A DNA stretch of 64,000 nt. It comes from Ulvibacterium marinum (GTDB taxonomy: Bacteria; Bacteroidota; Bacteroidia; Flavobacteriales; Flavobacteriaceae). The notes under the pieces are model-generated. The model did no database searches. It was not told the DNA's origin and saw nothing but the letters and a program-made list of their open reading frames with translations. The translations under genes and the position numbers were made by a program. The stretch's first letter is position 1. Each line of letters begins with the position of its first letter. The stretch spans positions 930,001 through 994,000 of the forward strand of contig NZ_RBCJ01000001.1 in assembly GCF_003626755.1 (NCBI RefSeq), read 5' to 3'. Shown here in pieces: positions 18,143 to 27,586 of the stretch.

Positions 18143-19078
18143 ATGGAAATGCATGATCAAATTGCCATTGGAGTAGATGTTGGGGGAAGCCATATTGTAA
18201 GTGCTGCCGTAAGTTTAAAAGAACTACGGATTTTGCCAGGAACGACCTTTAGTGTTAAAGTGGACAATAAGGCTGCAAAGGAAATGGTATTGGAAACTTG
18301 GAGTACCGCTATTAACGAGACCATGGCCCGTATTCCCGATAAAGAAAATATAAATATAGGTTTTGCCATTCCTGGACCTTTTGATTACTGTAGGGGTATT
18401 GCCCTTTATGAAGGGGAAAATGATAAATACACCAATATGTACGGGGTATCCGTCCCCAAAGAGTTGATACGATATCTGGATAGCGAAAACGTGAATTTCA
18501 GATTTCTCAACGATGCCACTTCCTTTGGAGTAGGGGTCGCCACTCAGGGAGATGCAAAACAATATCCCAAAATTATCGTGGTGACCCTGGGAACCGGTTT
18601 TGGCTCTGCATTTGTCAAGGATGGAATTCCCCAGGTGAACCATGCCGAGGTCCCCAAAAATGGATGTTTATGGGATAAACCCTTTAAGCAAGGTATTGGG
18701 GATGATTATTTCTCTACCCGATGGTGCATAAAACGATATCAAGAACTTTCCTCGGAAAAGGTGAAAGGGGTAAAGGAAATCGCAGAGGCCAACAATATTC
18801 ATACACAAATTGTTTTTGAGGAATTCGGGGCCAATATGGCCGAGTTTATGATACCTTTTATTCAAAAGTTCCGTCCGGAATTATTGGTCCTGGGAGGCAA
18901 TATTTCCAATGCCAGTAGATTTTTCCTGCCTACGCTAAAATCCAGAATACAAAGTGCAGGGCACAACATTAACTTTGAAATATCCTTGCTCATGGAAGAT
19001 GCTGCTATACTAGGTAGTGCCCAGTTGTTCAATATTCATTTCTGGAATCAAGTAAAAAATGACCTGCCCAATATTTAG
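18143..19078 (+). CDS. ROK family sugar kinase
   Basis: A 311-residue protein of the ROK family (glucokinases, mannokinases, N-acetylmannosamine kinases and repressors). GVDVGGSHIVSAAV is the N-terminal phosphate loop, FLNDATSFGVG holds the catalytic Asp, and VTLGTGFGSAFV is the second phosphate motif. The CxCGxxGC zinc site typical of ROK proteins is absent: only NHAEVPKNGCLW is seen. There is no HTH, so it is a kinase rather than a repressor. With ManA in the same operon, phosphorylation of mannose is the simplest role, but this is inferred. Confidence 0.85.
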   Translation: MEMHDQIAIGVDVGGSHIVSAAVSLKELRILPGTTFSVKVDNKAAKEMVLETWSTAINETMARIPDKENINIGFAIPGPFDYCRGIALYEGENDKYTNMYGVSVPKELIRYLDSENVNFRFLNDATSFGVGVATQGDAKQYPKIIVVTLGTGFGSAFVKDGIPQVNHAEVPKNGCLWDKPFKQGIGDDYFSTRWCIKRYQELSSEKVKGVKEIAEANNIHTQIVFEEFGANMAEFMIPFIQKFRPELLVLGGNISNASRFFLPTLKSRIQSAGHNINFEISLLMEDAAILGSAQLFNIHFWNQVKNDLPNI

Positions 19079-19180
19079 CACTAAAATGGTATCATTTTTA
19101 AGTGACCTAGGACAAGAATGTAGGCCAACTTTTCCATAGCCCATTGGATTTGATTATTTTTAGGAAATCGCGGATGTTCC

Positions 19181-19657
19181 ATGGCACTAGAGATAGAACG
19201 AAAATTCCTGGTTAAATCGGATGCTTTTAAGAAAGAGGCTACTACCTCAACAAGATTAGTCCAGGGTTTTTTAAATACCCATCCAGAACGTACGGTACGT
19301 GTTCGAATCGATGGTGATTTTGGATACTTGACCGTAAAAGGACTTTCCAATGAAACCGGAACTTCCCGATTTGAATGGGAAAAGGAAATTACACTTAAGG
19401 AAGCTGAGGAGCTTATACTTTTATGTGAACCAAGGATATTGGAAAAAACCCGATACAAGATTCCTTCCGGAAGCCATTTTTTTGAGGTGGATGAGTTTCA
19501 TGGAGAGAATGCCGGATTGGTAATGGCCGAGATTGAATTACAGAACGAAAAAGACGTCTTTGAAATACCGGAATGGCTCGGAAAAGAGGTTAGCGGAGAG
19601 ATAAGATACTATAATTCACAATTGAGTAAACAACCTTTTAATACCTGGGAGAAATGA
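19181..19657 (+). CDS. CYTH domain protein
   Basis: A 158-residue protein that begins MALEIERKFLV, the ExExK signature of CYTH (triphosphate tunnel) enzymes. These hydrolyse inorganic triphosphate or bind triphosphate compounds using a metal in a beta-barrel tunnel. Paired Glu and Lys/Arg residues (VRVRIDGDFGYLTVKG, FEWEKEI, EKTRYKI, FEVDEF) fit the tunnel strands. It overlaps the next gene by four bases (ATGA), so translation is likely coupled. Confidence 0.9.
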   Translation: MALEIERKFLVKSDAFKKEATTSTRLVQGFLNTHPERTVRVRIDGDFGYLTVKGLSNETGTSRFEWEKEITLKEAEELILLCEPRILEKTRYKIPSGSHFFEVDEFHGENAGLVMAEIELQNEKDVFEIPEWLGKEVSGEIRYYNSQLSKQPFNTWEK

Positions 19658-20151
19658 AAAAATACACTGTAGTGCTCTTTGTTCTCATAATATTTGGTGC
19701 TTGTAAGGGGGAGGTCGAAGCTCCTAACGAAACTACCGAACCTGTAGAGGAAAAGGTAAAAAGGTCTACAAGGGAAATCAAGGAGGAGCTGACCGACAAG
19801 GGATATAAAATCTTTGATTATGTAGATGAAGAAACCAAGGACACGGTCATCATGCAACAATATTTCATCGCTTTTTTAAAACGGGGACCCAATCGTTCAT
19901 CCAATAAGGAGGAGATGGACAGCTTGCAAACGTTACATTTGGCCCATTTAGGAAAGATGTATGAAGAGGGACATGCGGATATCTCGGGTCCTTTTGGAGA
20001 TGATGGAGAAATCCGGGGGATTACCATTTATAACACTCCTACCTTGGAGATTGCCGATAGCTTAGCCAATATGGACCCTATGGTAAAATCTGGACGATTG
20101 GTCATTGAAATGCATCCGTGGTGGGCGGCCAAGGGCTTTCCTTTACGATAG
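19654..20151 (+). CDS. YCII-like lipoprotein
   Basis: A 165-residue protein with a lipoprotein signal (LIIFGAC, Cys17) and an acidic linker rich in Glu and Thr. A C-terminal domain follows that resembles YCII-related proteins: QQYFIAFLKRGPNRS, HLAHLGKMYEEGHADISGPFG and the end region IEMHPWWAAKGF. YCII-like domains are ferredoxin-like folds of mostly unknown role, with conserved His and Asp. It starts inside the CYTH gene with an ATGA overlap. It is convergent with pheS. Confidence 0.75.
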   Translation: MKKYTVVLFVLIIFGACKGEVEAPNETTEPVEEKVKRSTREIKEELTDKGYKIFDYVDEETKDTVIMQQYFIAFLKRGPNRSSNKEEMDSLQTLHLAHLGKMYEEGHADISGPFGDDGEIRGITIYNTPTLEIADSLANMDPMVKSGRLVIEMHPWWAAKGFPLR

Positions 20152-20210
20152 GGATATTATAAAAAATAATGTATTTAGAAAGACAGTTGTTGGTGTGAAG
20201 GTAGAACGAT

Positions 20211-21230
20211 TTATAGTGCACTTTTAAACTGCTCCAAAAATCGTATGTCATTCTCGCTTAATAAACGAATATCGGAAATTTGATAGAGTAAAAGGGCAAT
20301 TCTATCAATTCCCATTCCAAAGGCAAAACCTGAGTATTCCTTGGAATCAATACCACAATTATCCAATACATTCGGATCTACCATACCACAACCCATAATC
20401 TCCAACCAACCCGTTCCCTTGGTCATTCGATAATCGGTTTCCGTTTCCAGGCCCCAATATACATCTACCTCTGCACTGGGTTCGGTAAATGGGAAATAGG
20501 AGGGACGTAGCCGTATTTTGGACTTTCCGAACAGTTCCGTGGTAAAGAATTGTAATGTTTGCTTCAAATCCGCAAAGGACACATCCTTATCAATATATAA
20601 TCCTTCCACTTGGTGGAAAAAACAATGAGATCGAGCCGAGATAGCCTCGTTCCGATATACTCTTCCCGGGGAAATAGTCCGAATGGGAGGTTTGTTGTTT
20701 TCCATGTAACGTACCTGTACGGACGAGGTGTGGGTCCGTAAAAGAATGTCTGGATCGGTCTGGATGAAAAATGTATCCTGCATATCCCTTGCCGGATGGT
20801 ATTCTGGAAGGTTCAGAGCGGTGAAATTGTGCCAATCATCCTCAATTTCCGGACCTTCGGAAACATTGAAACCTATTCTTGAAAAAATCTCTATGATTTG
20901 ATTTTTAACAATGGATATGGGGTGGCGCGCGCCAAGTGGAATAGGCTCCCCTGGCCGTGTAAGATCCCCGTAAACACCTTTTTCCTCATGCTTGTTTTCC
21001 AACGCTTCCTTTAGGGCATTTACTTTTTCCGTGGCGACCTGTTTTAGCGCATTAACAGTTTGTCCAAATTCCTTTTTTTGTGCATTGGGGACATTCCTGA
21101 ATTCGGCAAAGAAATCGTTCAACAATCCTTTTTTGCCCAAGTATTTTATTCTAAAAGCTTCAATGGCTTCTTTTGAATCTGTCGTAAACTTTTCGACTTC
21201 TTCAATCTGTTCCTTGATTTTATCGATCAT
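20211..21230 (-). CDS. pheS: Phenylalanine-tRNA ligase alpha subunit
   Basis: A 339-residue class II aminoacyl-tRNA synthetase subunit that, with PheT, charges tRNA-Phe. The N-terminal coiled coil of about 85 residues binds tRNA. Motif 2 is visible in SPGRVYRNEAISARSHCFFH and motif 3 in GFAFGMGIDRIALLLYQI. pheT is not in the window near it, so the two subunit genes are separate here. No T-box-like leader is seen in the short upstream gap. Confidence 0.96.
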   Translation of the reverse strand: MIDKIKEQIEEVEKFTTDSKEAIEAFRIKYLGKKGLLNDFFAEFRNVPNAQKKEFGQTVNALKQVATEKVNALKEALENKHEEKGVYGDLTRPGEPIPLGARHPISIVKNQIIEIFSRIGFNVSEGPEIEDDWHNFTALNLPEYHPARDMQDTFFIQTDPDILLRTHTSSVQVRYMENNKPPIRTISPGRVYRNEAISARSHCFFHQVEGLYIDKDVSFADLKQTLQFFTTELFGKSKIRLRPSYFPFTEPSAEVDVYWGLETETDYRMTKGTGWLEIMGCGMVDPNVLDNCGIDSKEYSGFAFGMGIDRIALLLYQISDIRLLSENDIRFLEQFKSAL

Positions 21231-21324
21231 TTTTTTTTGGACTAGAAATGCAAAATTAAGATTTTATGGATAGCAAATGGGGTACGAGGCGAATAAAAAA
21301 CCGTGCTTTAAAATGCACTATGAA

Positions 21325-23190
21325 TCAATAGATGTCCTGTACATGCTGTTTTATCCAAGCATTGCATTCCCTGAAGTTGTCGAATATTTGTTCTTCGGGG
21401 ATAAAATCAGGAATGATATCGATACGCTCCATCATGTACCTTGGTTGTTGCTGTAAATCGACAAAAAGAACGGTGACCTTGTTCTTGTTAAGTTCCTGCA
21501 ATACATCTTCCATAGCATAGAGACCGGACTGATCCATATATTGCATTCTGTCCAACCGGATGATTACATAGGATGCCGTTTCTGGAATCTGATCGGCCAA
21601 TAACTGAAAATCATTTGTTGAACCAAAAAATAAAGGTCCTTTGATATGCTTTATGAATACCTCCTCTTGAAGGTTTCTGGGAAAACTACTTTCATCGGCC
21701 CAAGCTTTCTCTTTTTCCAAGGATTTTATGTCAGAGCGTTCGGCGGTAAGATCACCTATCTTTTTCATGAACGTAAGTGATGCGATAACTAAACCAATTC
21801 CTACGGCATAGACTAAATTCCAAAAAGTGGACAAAACCAATACTACAAGCATTATGACCACTTCTGAACTTAATTTTAAAGGACCTATCTTAATATCCTT
21901 GGGCAAATTAGGAATAGCTCTTAAACCCTTATAGTCCATTACGGCAATACCTACGGTAATTAAAATTCCAGCCAAAACTGCCGCTGGAATCTGAGAGGCA
22001 ATGGGCCCCATAGCCAACAGAACGATCAATAATAACACTGCGGCAACCATCCCGGAAAGTCTGGTTTGCCCACCGGAGTTGATATTTACAACTGTGCGAA
22101 TTGTGGCACCCGCTCCTGGAAGTCCTCCAAAAATAGCAGCTATGGAATTTCCTATGCCTTGTCCAACCAGTTCCTTGTTGGGTTTATGTTTGGTTTTGGT
22201 CATATTGTCCGCGACTACCGAGGTCAATAAGGAATCAATTGCTCCCAATAAGGCCAAAGTGAGCGCGGTAAAAATGTACGGACTAATGGCCCCAAATTTA
22301 AACCCTGTGAAAACCTCCCAATTTGGCATGGGAAACCCTTCCGGGATTCTTTCAATAGGTCTATAATCCAAACCAAGTATATAAGCTACACCAGAAACCA
22401 GTAATAAGGCAACTAGGGTACTTGGAACAGCAGTAGTGATGCGTTTAAAGCTATAAATAATTACAATGGTTATCAATGTCAAAGACAACTCTAACCAATT
22501 AATACTTTTTATGGCTTTTGGTGTTACTTTGATGGCACCAATAACCCCCGAAGCTTCCTTTGCGGCCAATGTTTTAGCCTCTTCCAAGATAGTTTCTTCG
22601 GTAACTTCGCCCGATCTTGCAATGGTTTCCTTGAAATCCTCCAACACTAAAATACCCTCACCAGCTTCCTCCCTTAAGATATTTTCCAAGATGAGCTCCT
22701 CTGCCTCCGGTTTAAAAGGAGTTACCCATGCCATATCCTCCCTGGGGTAATACCCCAAGGCCGGAAGTATCTGAGTTATGATAATGATTACCCCTATAGC
22801 GGTCATGAATCCGGATACCACCGGGTAAGGAATGTACCTAATATAACGGCCTATCCCTAATAATCCAAGCCCGATCTGCATAAGTCCCGCTAGGAGGAAT
22901 ACCGTTAAAATAGCAGGTAGTGCTTTTTCTACGCTACCGTCATAGACCGCGATAATACTTGCGATTATGACCATGCTTACAGCGGTCATTGGGGCTGTAG
23001 GCCCCGATATTTGTGTGTTTGTACCTCCAAAAAGAGCGGCAAAAAAACTAATGAAAATTGCGCCGTAAAGTCCGGCGCTTGGACCAAGGCCCGAGCTTAC
23101 ACCAAAAGCCAAGGCCAAGGGCAAGGCAACAATTCCAGCAGTGATTCCACCAAAAAGGTCGCCTTTAAGATTAACGAATAGTTTTTTCAT
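21325..23190 (-). CDS. SulP family anion transporter with STAS domain
   Basis: A 621-residue inner membrane protein. The membrane core starts with GDLFGGITAGIVALPLALAFG and includes TQISGPTAPMTAVSM, the SulP signature area. An inserted, soluble acidic segment of about 70 residues lies at about 155-225. A STAS domain covers about 505-615 (RLDRMQYMDQSGLYAMEDVL). SulP proteins move sulfate or bicarbonate. The beta-carbonic anhydrase gene just upstream favours bicarbonate, which is an inference. Confidence 0.9.
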   Translation of the reverse strand: MKKLFVNLKGDLFGGITAGIVALPLALAFGVSSGLGPSAGLYGAIFISFFAALFGGTNTQISGPTAPMTAVSMVIIASIIAVYDGSVEKALPAILTVFLLAGLMQIGLGLLGIGRYIRYIPYPVVSGFMTAIGVIIIITQILPALGYYPREDMAWVTPFKPEAEELILENILREEAGEGILVLEDFKETIARSGEVTEETILEEAKTLAAKEASGVIGAIKVTPKAIKSINWLELSLTLITIVIIYSFKRITTAVPSTLVALLLVSGVAYILGLDYRPIERIPEGFPMPNWEVFTGFKFGAISPYIFTALTLALLGAIDSLLTSVVADNMTKTKHKPNKELVGQGIGNSIAAIFGGLPGAGATIRTVVNINSGGQTRLSGMVAAVLLLIVLLAMGPIASQIPAAVLAGILITVGIAVMDYKGLRAIPNLPKDIKIGPLKLSSEVVIMLVVLVLSTFWNLVYAVGIGLVIASLTFMKKIGDLTAERSDIKSLEKEKAWADESSFPRNLQEEVFIKHIKGPLFFGSTNDFQLLADQIPETASYVIIRLDRMQYMDQSGLYAMEDVLQELNKNKVTVLFVDLQQQPRYMMERIDIIPDFIPEEQIFDNFRECNAWIKQHVQDIY

Positions 23191-23229
23191 AAATACACCT
23201 AGCTTTTGGAACGGCCAAGGTAGAATTTT

Positions 23230-23264
23230 TTTATAAATAAAAAGCCAACACCCAAGTGCTGGCT
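23230..23264 (-). terminator. Terminator after the carbonic anhydrase gene
   Basis: On the minus strand AGCCAGCAC pairs with GTGTTGGCT (one G-U pair) around TTGG, followed by TTTTTATTT. It lies between the carbonic anhydrase and the first SulP gene, both on the minus strand, so the SulP gene may need its own promoter. Confidence 0.75.
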
Positions 23265-23284
23265 CGCCCTTTACAACATTATTT

Positions 23285-23914
23285 TTAAGCGATAAACGTT
23301 ACCTTTCCATTGAGCACATCGTACATTGCCCCCACTATTTTTATCTCGCCATTTTCCTCCATTTCCCTCAAAATAGGGCTCATCCTACGGGTATTTTCAA
23401 TGGTTAATTGTACATTTTTTTCAGCTACTTCGTTTACGAAGTCCAAGTTCCTTGAACTGCGAAGGTCGGCCTCAGCAGGTTCTGTTACCGCTTTAACAGC
23501 AGGCTTTATTTTGTTCAAAAGAATTGTAAGGTTCCCCATTTTGGCATCATCACAGGCCCCCTTCACCGCACCGCAAGCAGTATGGCCCAAGATGACGACT
23601 ACCTTTGTACCTGCCAGTTTACAGGCAAATTCTATACTGCCCAGAACATCTTCATTAACTATATTTCCCGCTACGCGGGCACTGAATATATCCCCAACGC
23701 CTTGATCAAAGATCAATTCCGCCGACACCCTTGAATCAATACAGCTTAGGATTGTGGCAAATGGATATTGCCCGGATGCTGTATCCCGAACCTGCTCCAA
23801 CAAATCGCGATTCGCCTTCTTGTTTTCTAAAAATCTCTTATTGCCTTCTCTTAACAAGGATATGGCCGAATCTGGTGAAATGGCCGATTGTGTTTCCTTC
23901 GTATGCGCTTTCAT
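23285..23914 (-). CDS. Beta-class carbonic anhydrase
   Basis: A 209-residue enzyme that interconverts CO2 and bicarbonate. The zinc ligands and the catalytic dyad are visible: Cys58, Asp60 and Arg62 in SCIDSRVSAE, and His111 and Cys114 in GHTACGAVKGA. No signal peptide is seen, so it is cytosolic. It sits between two SulP transporters and a universal stress protein, which suggests bicarbonate supply or pH control. Confidence 0.95.
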   Translation of the reverse strand: MKAHTKETQSAISPDSAISLLREGNKRFLENKKANRDLLEQVRDTASGQYPFATILSCIDSRVSAELIFDQGVGDIFSARVAGNIVNEDVLGSIEFACKLAGTKVVVILGHTACGAVKGACDDAKMGNLTILLNKIKPAVKAVTEPAEADLRSSRNLDFVNEVAEKNVQLTIENTRRMSPILREMEENGEIKIVGAMYDVLNGKVTFIA

Positions 23915-23977
23915 AATATGTGGTTTTAAAAATTGCGCTTTATTTGTTTATTAAGCTCAATTGTTATGCTAAAGTTT

Positions 23978-24787
23978 TTACTTACCCGATATCAAAAGTG
24001 AAACATTCAAATTTCCCATTACTTCTTTAACATCGGAAGTCGTTAAATGACTTTTTGTACTGGAATGCTTTGTTAATCTATCCATACATAATAGATTAAT
24101 ATTGTTTTTGGACAGATAAGTGGAAAAGTTTTTAATAATATTATCGCTATACTCAAAAACGTATTCAATTGTTTTCTGGTCCTTTGACAAAGGTTGCTTA
24201 GGGGGTGATGAGGTATTCTTTACAATTTTAAACGATTTTAAGGGTTTATGGGCGTAATGTATTAAATCTTCCGCAAACTCTAGATTATTAGAAGGGTCCG
24301 GGTTGTTTAACATCCCCAAGGTAACTTCCTTATTGGGCTCTAACGGCTTAGTATGAGGTACAATCATTATTGCCCCACTGTGGCGATTTAAGATGAAATC
24401 CGTAACACCATCACCCATAAGGCCAAACGTTTTCGATTTTCTTTTGCCCAATATAACCAAATCCGGCTTTTGATCTGTAAGATACTCTTCGATTTCGTTT
24501 TTCACATTCCCAAACTCAAACGAATATGTAATGCGTATATCGTACGCTTCGGAAAGAGAATCCGAAAGATTTCGCATTTTCCTATTGATGGTCTTGTGTT
24601 CGCTATTAATGGTTCGCATGGCCGATAATTGATTGTCCATCTTTACAATATCGGTAGGTTTTTTTACGGAAAACACTTCTATCCGGCCATTGATCATTTT
24701 GGCGATGCTGACAGCACTCTTTAGTATTGTAGCCGAAGATTTTGTCAAATCCGAGAGGACGACGATTTTATATTGTTTTTTTTTCAT
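23978..24787 (-). CDS. Universal stress protein (UspA-like)
   Basis: A 269-residue cytosolic protein. The N-terminal half is a Usp fold starting KIVVLSDLTKSSATILKSAV. It ends in PDLVILGKRKSKTFGLMGDGVTDFIL and GAIMIVPH, close to the ATP-binding GxxG pattern. The second half is a diverged Usp-like repeat. It lies five bases after the second SulP gene (24793-26385) on the same strand, so it is likely co-expressed and may regulate that transporter. Direct evidence is lacking. Confidence 0.85.
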   Translation of the reverse strand: MKKKQYKIVVLSDLTKSSATILKSAVSIAKMINGRIEVFSVKKPTDIVKMDNQLSAMRTINSEHKTINRKMRNLSDSLSEAYDIRITYSFEFGNVKNEIEEYLTDQKPDLVILGKRKSKTFGLMGDGVTDFILNRHSGAIMIVPHTKPLEPNKEVTLGMLNNPDPSNNLEFAEDLIHYAHKPLKSFKIVKNTSSPPKQPLSKDQKTIEYVFEYSDNIIKNFSTYLSKNNINLLCMDRLTKHSSTKSHLTTSDVKEVMGNLNVSLLISGK

Positions 24788-24792
24788 GACGT

Positions 24793-26385
24793 TCAGCTCA
24801 AACTTAAGTTTGACTTTGGTCTTCTTTCAAAGAATTCGATAAAACTGGAAGGGTTTTCCACAGTGCCTCGTTTTGAGACCAGCTTTATGTCAATATTCCT
24901 CTCCTTGGCCTTGAATGCAAAATCTTCCAAAATTTCAATAATGTCATTGTCCAGGTATCTGGTGTTAAGAAGATTTATTTCTAAATAGGTATCCCTTGGT
25001 AGGCTGTCCAATTCTTTTAGGATAGCCCCTTTGTTAAAGAATGTAACTTCCTCGGCAAGGGTCATTTTAATCTTGTGTTTTCCGTTACTCTTATCCTCAA
25101 TATGTAGAAAATGTGAATTTTGGTAGCTTTTTAATAAAATAACCACGATACCCACGCCTAGCCCAAGACCAATTCCTACAAGCAAGTCGGTAAATATGAT
25201 ACCCAATACGGTTACAAAGAATGGAATCGATTGTTTCCAACCCAAATTGTACATCTTTTTAAACAGCGCAGGTTTTGCCAGCTTGTAACCTACAATGAAA
25301 AGAATCGCGGCCAATACCGAAAGTGGAATCATATTAAGTAATCTGGGGATGAGTAGTACTGAAATCAATAGCAATAGACCATGTATTATCGCGGACATTT
25401 TCGTTTTTCCACCGGACTGTATATTGGCGGAACTTCTTACGATAACTTGTGTAATAGGCAAACCGCCGATCATTCCCGAAAGGATATTACCTGTACCTTG
25501 GGCCAACAATTCCCTATTGGTAGGCGTAACCCTTTTTTCGGGATCCAACCTGTCCGTGGCTTCTACGCAAAGTAAGGTTTCCAGACTGGCAACCAATGCT
25601 ATGGTGAATGCGGTTATCCATATCTCTGGATTTCCGATTTCACCAAAATTAGGAAAACTGAACTGCGCGAGAAAGGACGAGGCATCCTCGGGTACGGGAA
25701 CACTTACCAAATGATCCGAAGCTATTCCCCAGATTTCACTGTCCTTGGTCAGCATGTAAAAAACTATTCCTGTTACAACGGCCACCAGAGGCCCCTGTAC
25801 TAACTTGAAAAATTTACCTTTTTTGGAAAGGACATTGTCCCAAAGTATTAAGATAGAAAGCCCTATAATGGCAATTAATGTAGCTCCTGGGCTAATATTG
25901 TTGAAAGTATCGATAATTTCGGAAAAAGTATTTTTACCATCCACTTGGAAAAATGCAAAATCACCCTCCGGATCGGGATCATATCCAAAAAAGTGAGGAA
26001 TTTGCTTCAGTACTATGATAATTCCGATACCCGTAAGCATACCTTTAATAACCGAAGACGGAAAATAATAACCTATGATACCTGCCTTCAAAAACCCGAA
26101 GACCAATTGAATTACTCCACCGAGTACTACGGCAAGCAAGAAATTCTCAAAACCGCCCAAAGCACCTATAGCCGTAAGAACAATAGCTGCCAAACCGGCT
26201 GCAGGACCACTTACACCAATATGGGAGCCGCTCAAGGCCCCAACTACTATACCACCTATAATTCCGGAAATAAGGCCAGAGAACAAAGGCGCTCCACTTG
26301 CCAACGCAATACCAAGACAAAGGGGGATGGCCACAAAAAATACTACAATACTTGCGGGCAAGTCATTTTTTAGATGATTGAACAT
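24793..26385 (-). CDS. SulP family anion transporter, second copy
   Basis: I start at the ATG at 26385 (MFNHLKNDLPASIVVFFVAIP). An in-frame TTG 24 bases upstream is less likely. The protein has 530 residues: a SulP membrane core (HIGVSGPAAGLAAIVLTAIG and later PTNRELLAQGTGNILSGMIGG), then a shorter STAS-like tail (YLEINLLNTRYLDNDIIEIL). The tail lacks the Ser of the DxSG motif. It groups with BicA-like or carbonate transporters by appearance only. It is followed within five bases by a universal stress gene. Confidence 0.88.
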   Translation of the reverse strand: MFNHLKNDLPASIVVFFVAIPLCLGIALASGAPLFSGLISGIIGGIVVGALSGSHIGVSGPAAGLAAIVLTAIGALGGFENFLLAVVLGGVIQLVFGFLKAGIIGYYFPSSVIKGMLTGIGIIIVLKQIPHFFGYDPDPEGDFAFFQVDGKNTFSEIIDTFNNISPGATLIAIIGLSILILWDNVLSKKGKFFKLVQGPLVAVVTGIVFYMLTKDSEIWGIASDHLVSVPVPEDASSFLAQFSFPNFGEIGNPEIWITAFTIALVASLETLLCVEATDRLDPEKRVTPTNRELLAQGTGNILSGMIGGLPITQVIVRSSANIQSGGKTKMSAIIHGLLLLISVLLIPRLLNMIPLSVLAAILFIVGYKLAKPALFKKMYNLGWKQSIPFFVTVLGIIFTDLLVGIGLGLGVGIVVILLKSYQNSHFLHIEDKSNGKHKIKMTLAEEVTFFNKGAILKELDSLPRDTYLEINLLNTRYLDNDIIEILEDFAFKAKERNIDIKLVSKRGTVENPSSFIEFFERRPKSNLSLS

Positions 26386-26465
26386 GTTTTTTAGGTGTTG
26401 TGTCCTCAATACATATCGAAGACCGGTTATTGGGCATTAAATGTAATACGCTGAAAGAAGAAGTA

Positions 26466-26762
26466 TTAGCTCTCGCGTTCAGGAGGAGGGAGGAGAATTT
26501 CCAAGTTAAAATCATTAGGGCCTAAGGAATTGTGAATTCCGGTTGTCCATGTTTTTGATTGTGCCATTAGCGAAGAAAAATTATAGGGCTTATCGTTGAT
26601 AATATCCTCTTCGGCCTGTATTTTTTTAGTGCCTTCCTGTTGCTCTTCCTCATTTAGGTTGATAACGATTACCGAGTCATCTCCGGATAAGGTAACCACA
26701 CTAGGCATGAGTATGCCAAATAGCCATATGGAAAGCATTAGTGTACGGGCAAAAATCTTCAT
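26466..26762 (-). CDS. Small secreted protein, unknown function
   Basis: 98 residues. The first 25 or so form a signal peptide or anchor (MKIFARTLMLSIWLFGILMP). The rest is acidic (NLNEEEQQEGTK) and ends with the Pro-rich tail LPPPERES. I do not recognise a domain. It stands between the SulP/Usp cluster and batE on the same strand, with gaps of 80 and 59 bases, so it could belong to either unit or to neither. Confidence 0.55.
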   Translation of the reverse strand: MKIFARTLMLSIWLFGILMPSVVTLSGDDSVIVINLNEEEQQEGTKKIQAEEDIINDKPYNFSSLMAQSKTWTTGIHNSLGPNDFNLEILLPPPERES

Positions 26763-26821
26763 CTTGGTGGTCGTTAAGACAAATATAATAGTATTGCTAT
26801 TGCTAGATTGTTAAGGAAAGT

Positions 26822-27586
26822 TTAAAAATCCTTGAGCATCTTAATGTCCGTATCCATGAGCCATCCCGTTTTTCCGTCCTCAATACGTATCTTTTTCCAT
26901 TCGTTTAGGGAATCCAGGACATGGATTTTTGTCCCTTCATGTAAAGTAAATACTTCTTGGCTTCTGTTGTTCGGTTCTGATTTTATGGTCACTTCCTCCG
27001 AAAATACGATAGCAGGCCTATCCCTCCTGAAATCATTGTATTGAACAAAGGCAAAGACCATGGAAATTAGGGCAACGATAAGAGAAATTATACCAGAAAT
27101 AAAGGCGATGCGCTTACGGGACGCGTATCTAAAATAAAAAAATGCTATGTACAGGGCAACAAAGAGAATCGTAAATACAACCGCAGTGATAGCCCATTGA
27201 TCAAAGGACAAAAATCCGGTTATCTTACGATAAATTTTTGAAAATCCCGTTTCTGGCATTTTCTCAATTGCATCCAGCGTCATGTTTTGGGCATAGGCGA
27301 GATTATTCCGTATTTCCGGGTCATTGGGCTTTAAAAGCAGCGCTTTTTCATAGTAATATATGCTGGGTGCAATTTGATTGATTTTATAATACGAATTGCC
27401 CAGGTTAAAATAAAGCGGCGCCGAGTGTTCCCCATTATCCAAAATTTCCAAATAATGGGTTATGGCCTTCTCGTAATCTCCATCATTATAGGCTGATGTG
27501 GCTTGCTCGAAGATGGTCTCATTTTGGGCATATGACCAAAGACCAATCCATAGTAGTATGAAACTTGCCAATCTTTTCATCCGCAT
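26822..27586 (-). CDS. batE: BatE: TPR and SH3-type domain protein
   Basis: A 254-residue protein with a signal peptide (WSYAQ). TPR repeats lie at about residues 24-100 (APLYFNLGNSYYKINQIAPS), followed by two membrane segments near 130-180. A bacterial SH3-like domain covers about 195-250 (SEPNNRSQEVFTLHEGTKI). This is the BatE layout: last gene of the Bat operon, thought to act in the periplasm with BatA-D. Its start shares one base with the batD stop (TAATG). Confidence 0.9.
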   Translation of the reverse strand: MRMKRLASFILLWIGLWSYAQNETIFEQATSAYNDGDYEKAITHYLEILDNGEHSAPLYFNLGNSYYKINQIAPSIYYYEKALLLKPNDPEIRNNLAYAQNMTLDAIEKMPETGFSKIYRKITGFLSFDQWAITAVVFTILFVALYIAFFYFRYASRKRIAFISGIISLIVALISMVFAFVQYNDFRRDRPAIVFSEEVTIKSEPNNRSQEVFTLHEGTKIHVLDSLNEWKKIRIEDGKTGWLMDTDIKMLKDF

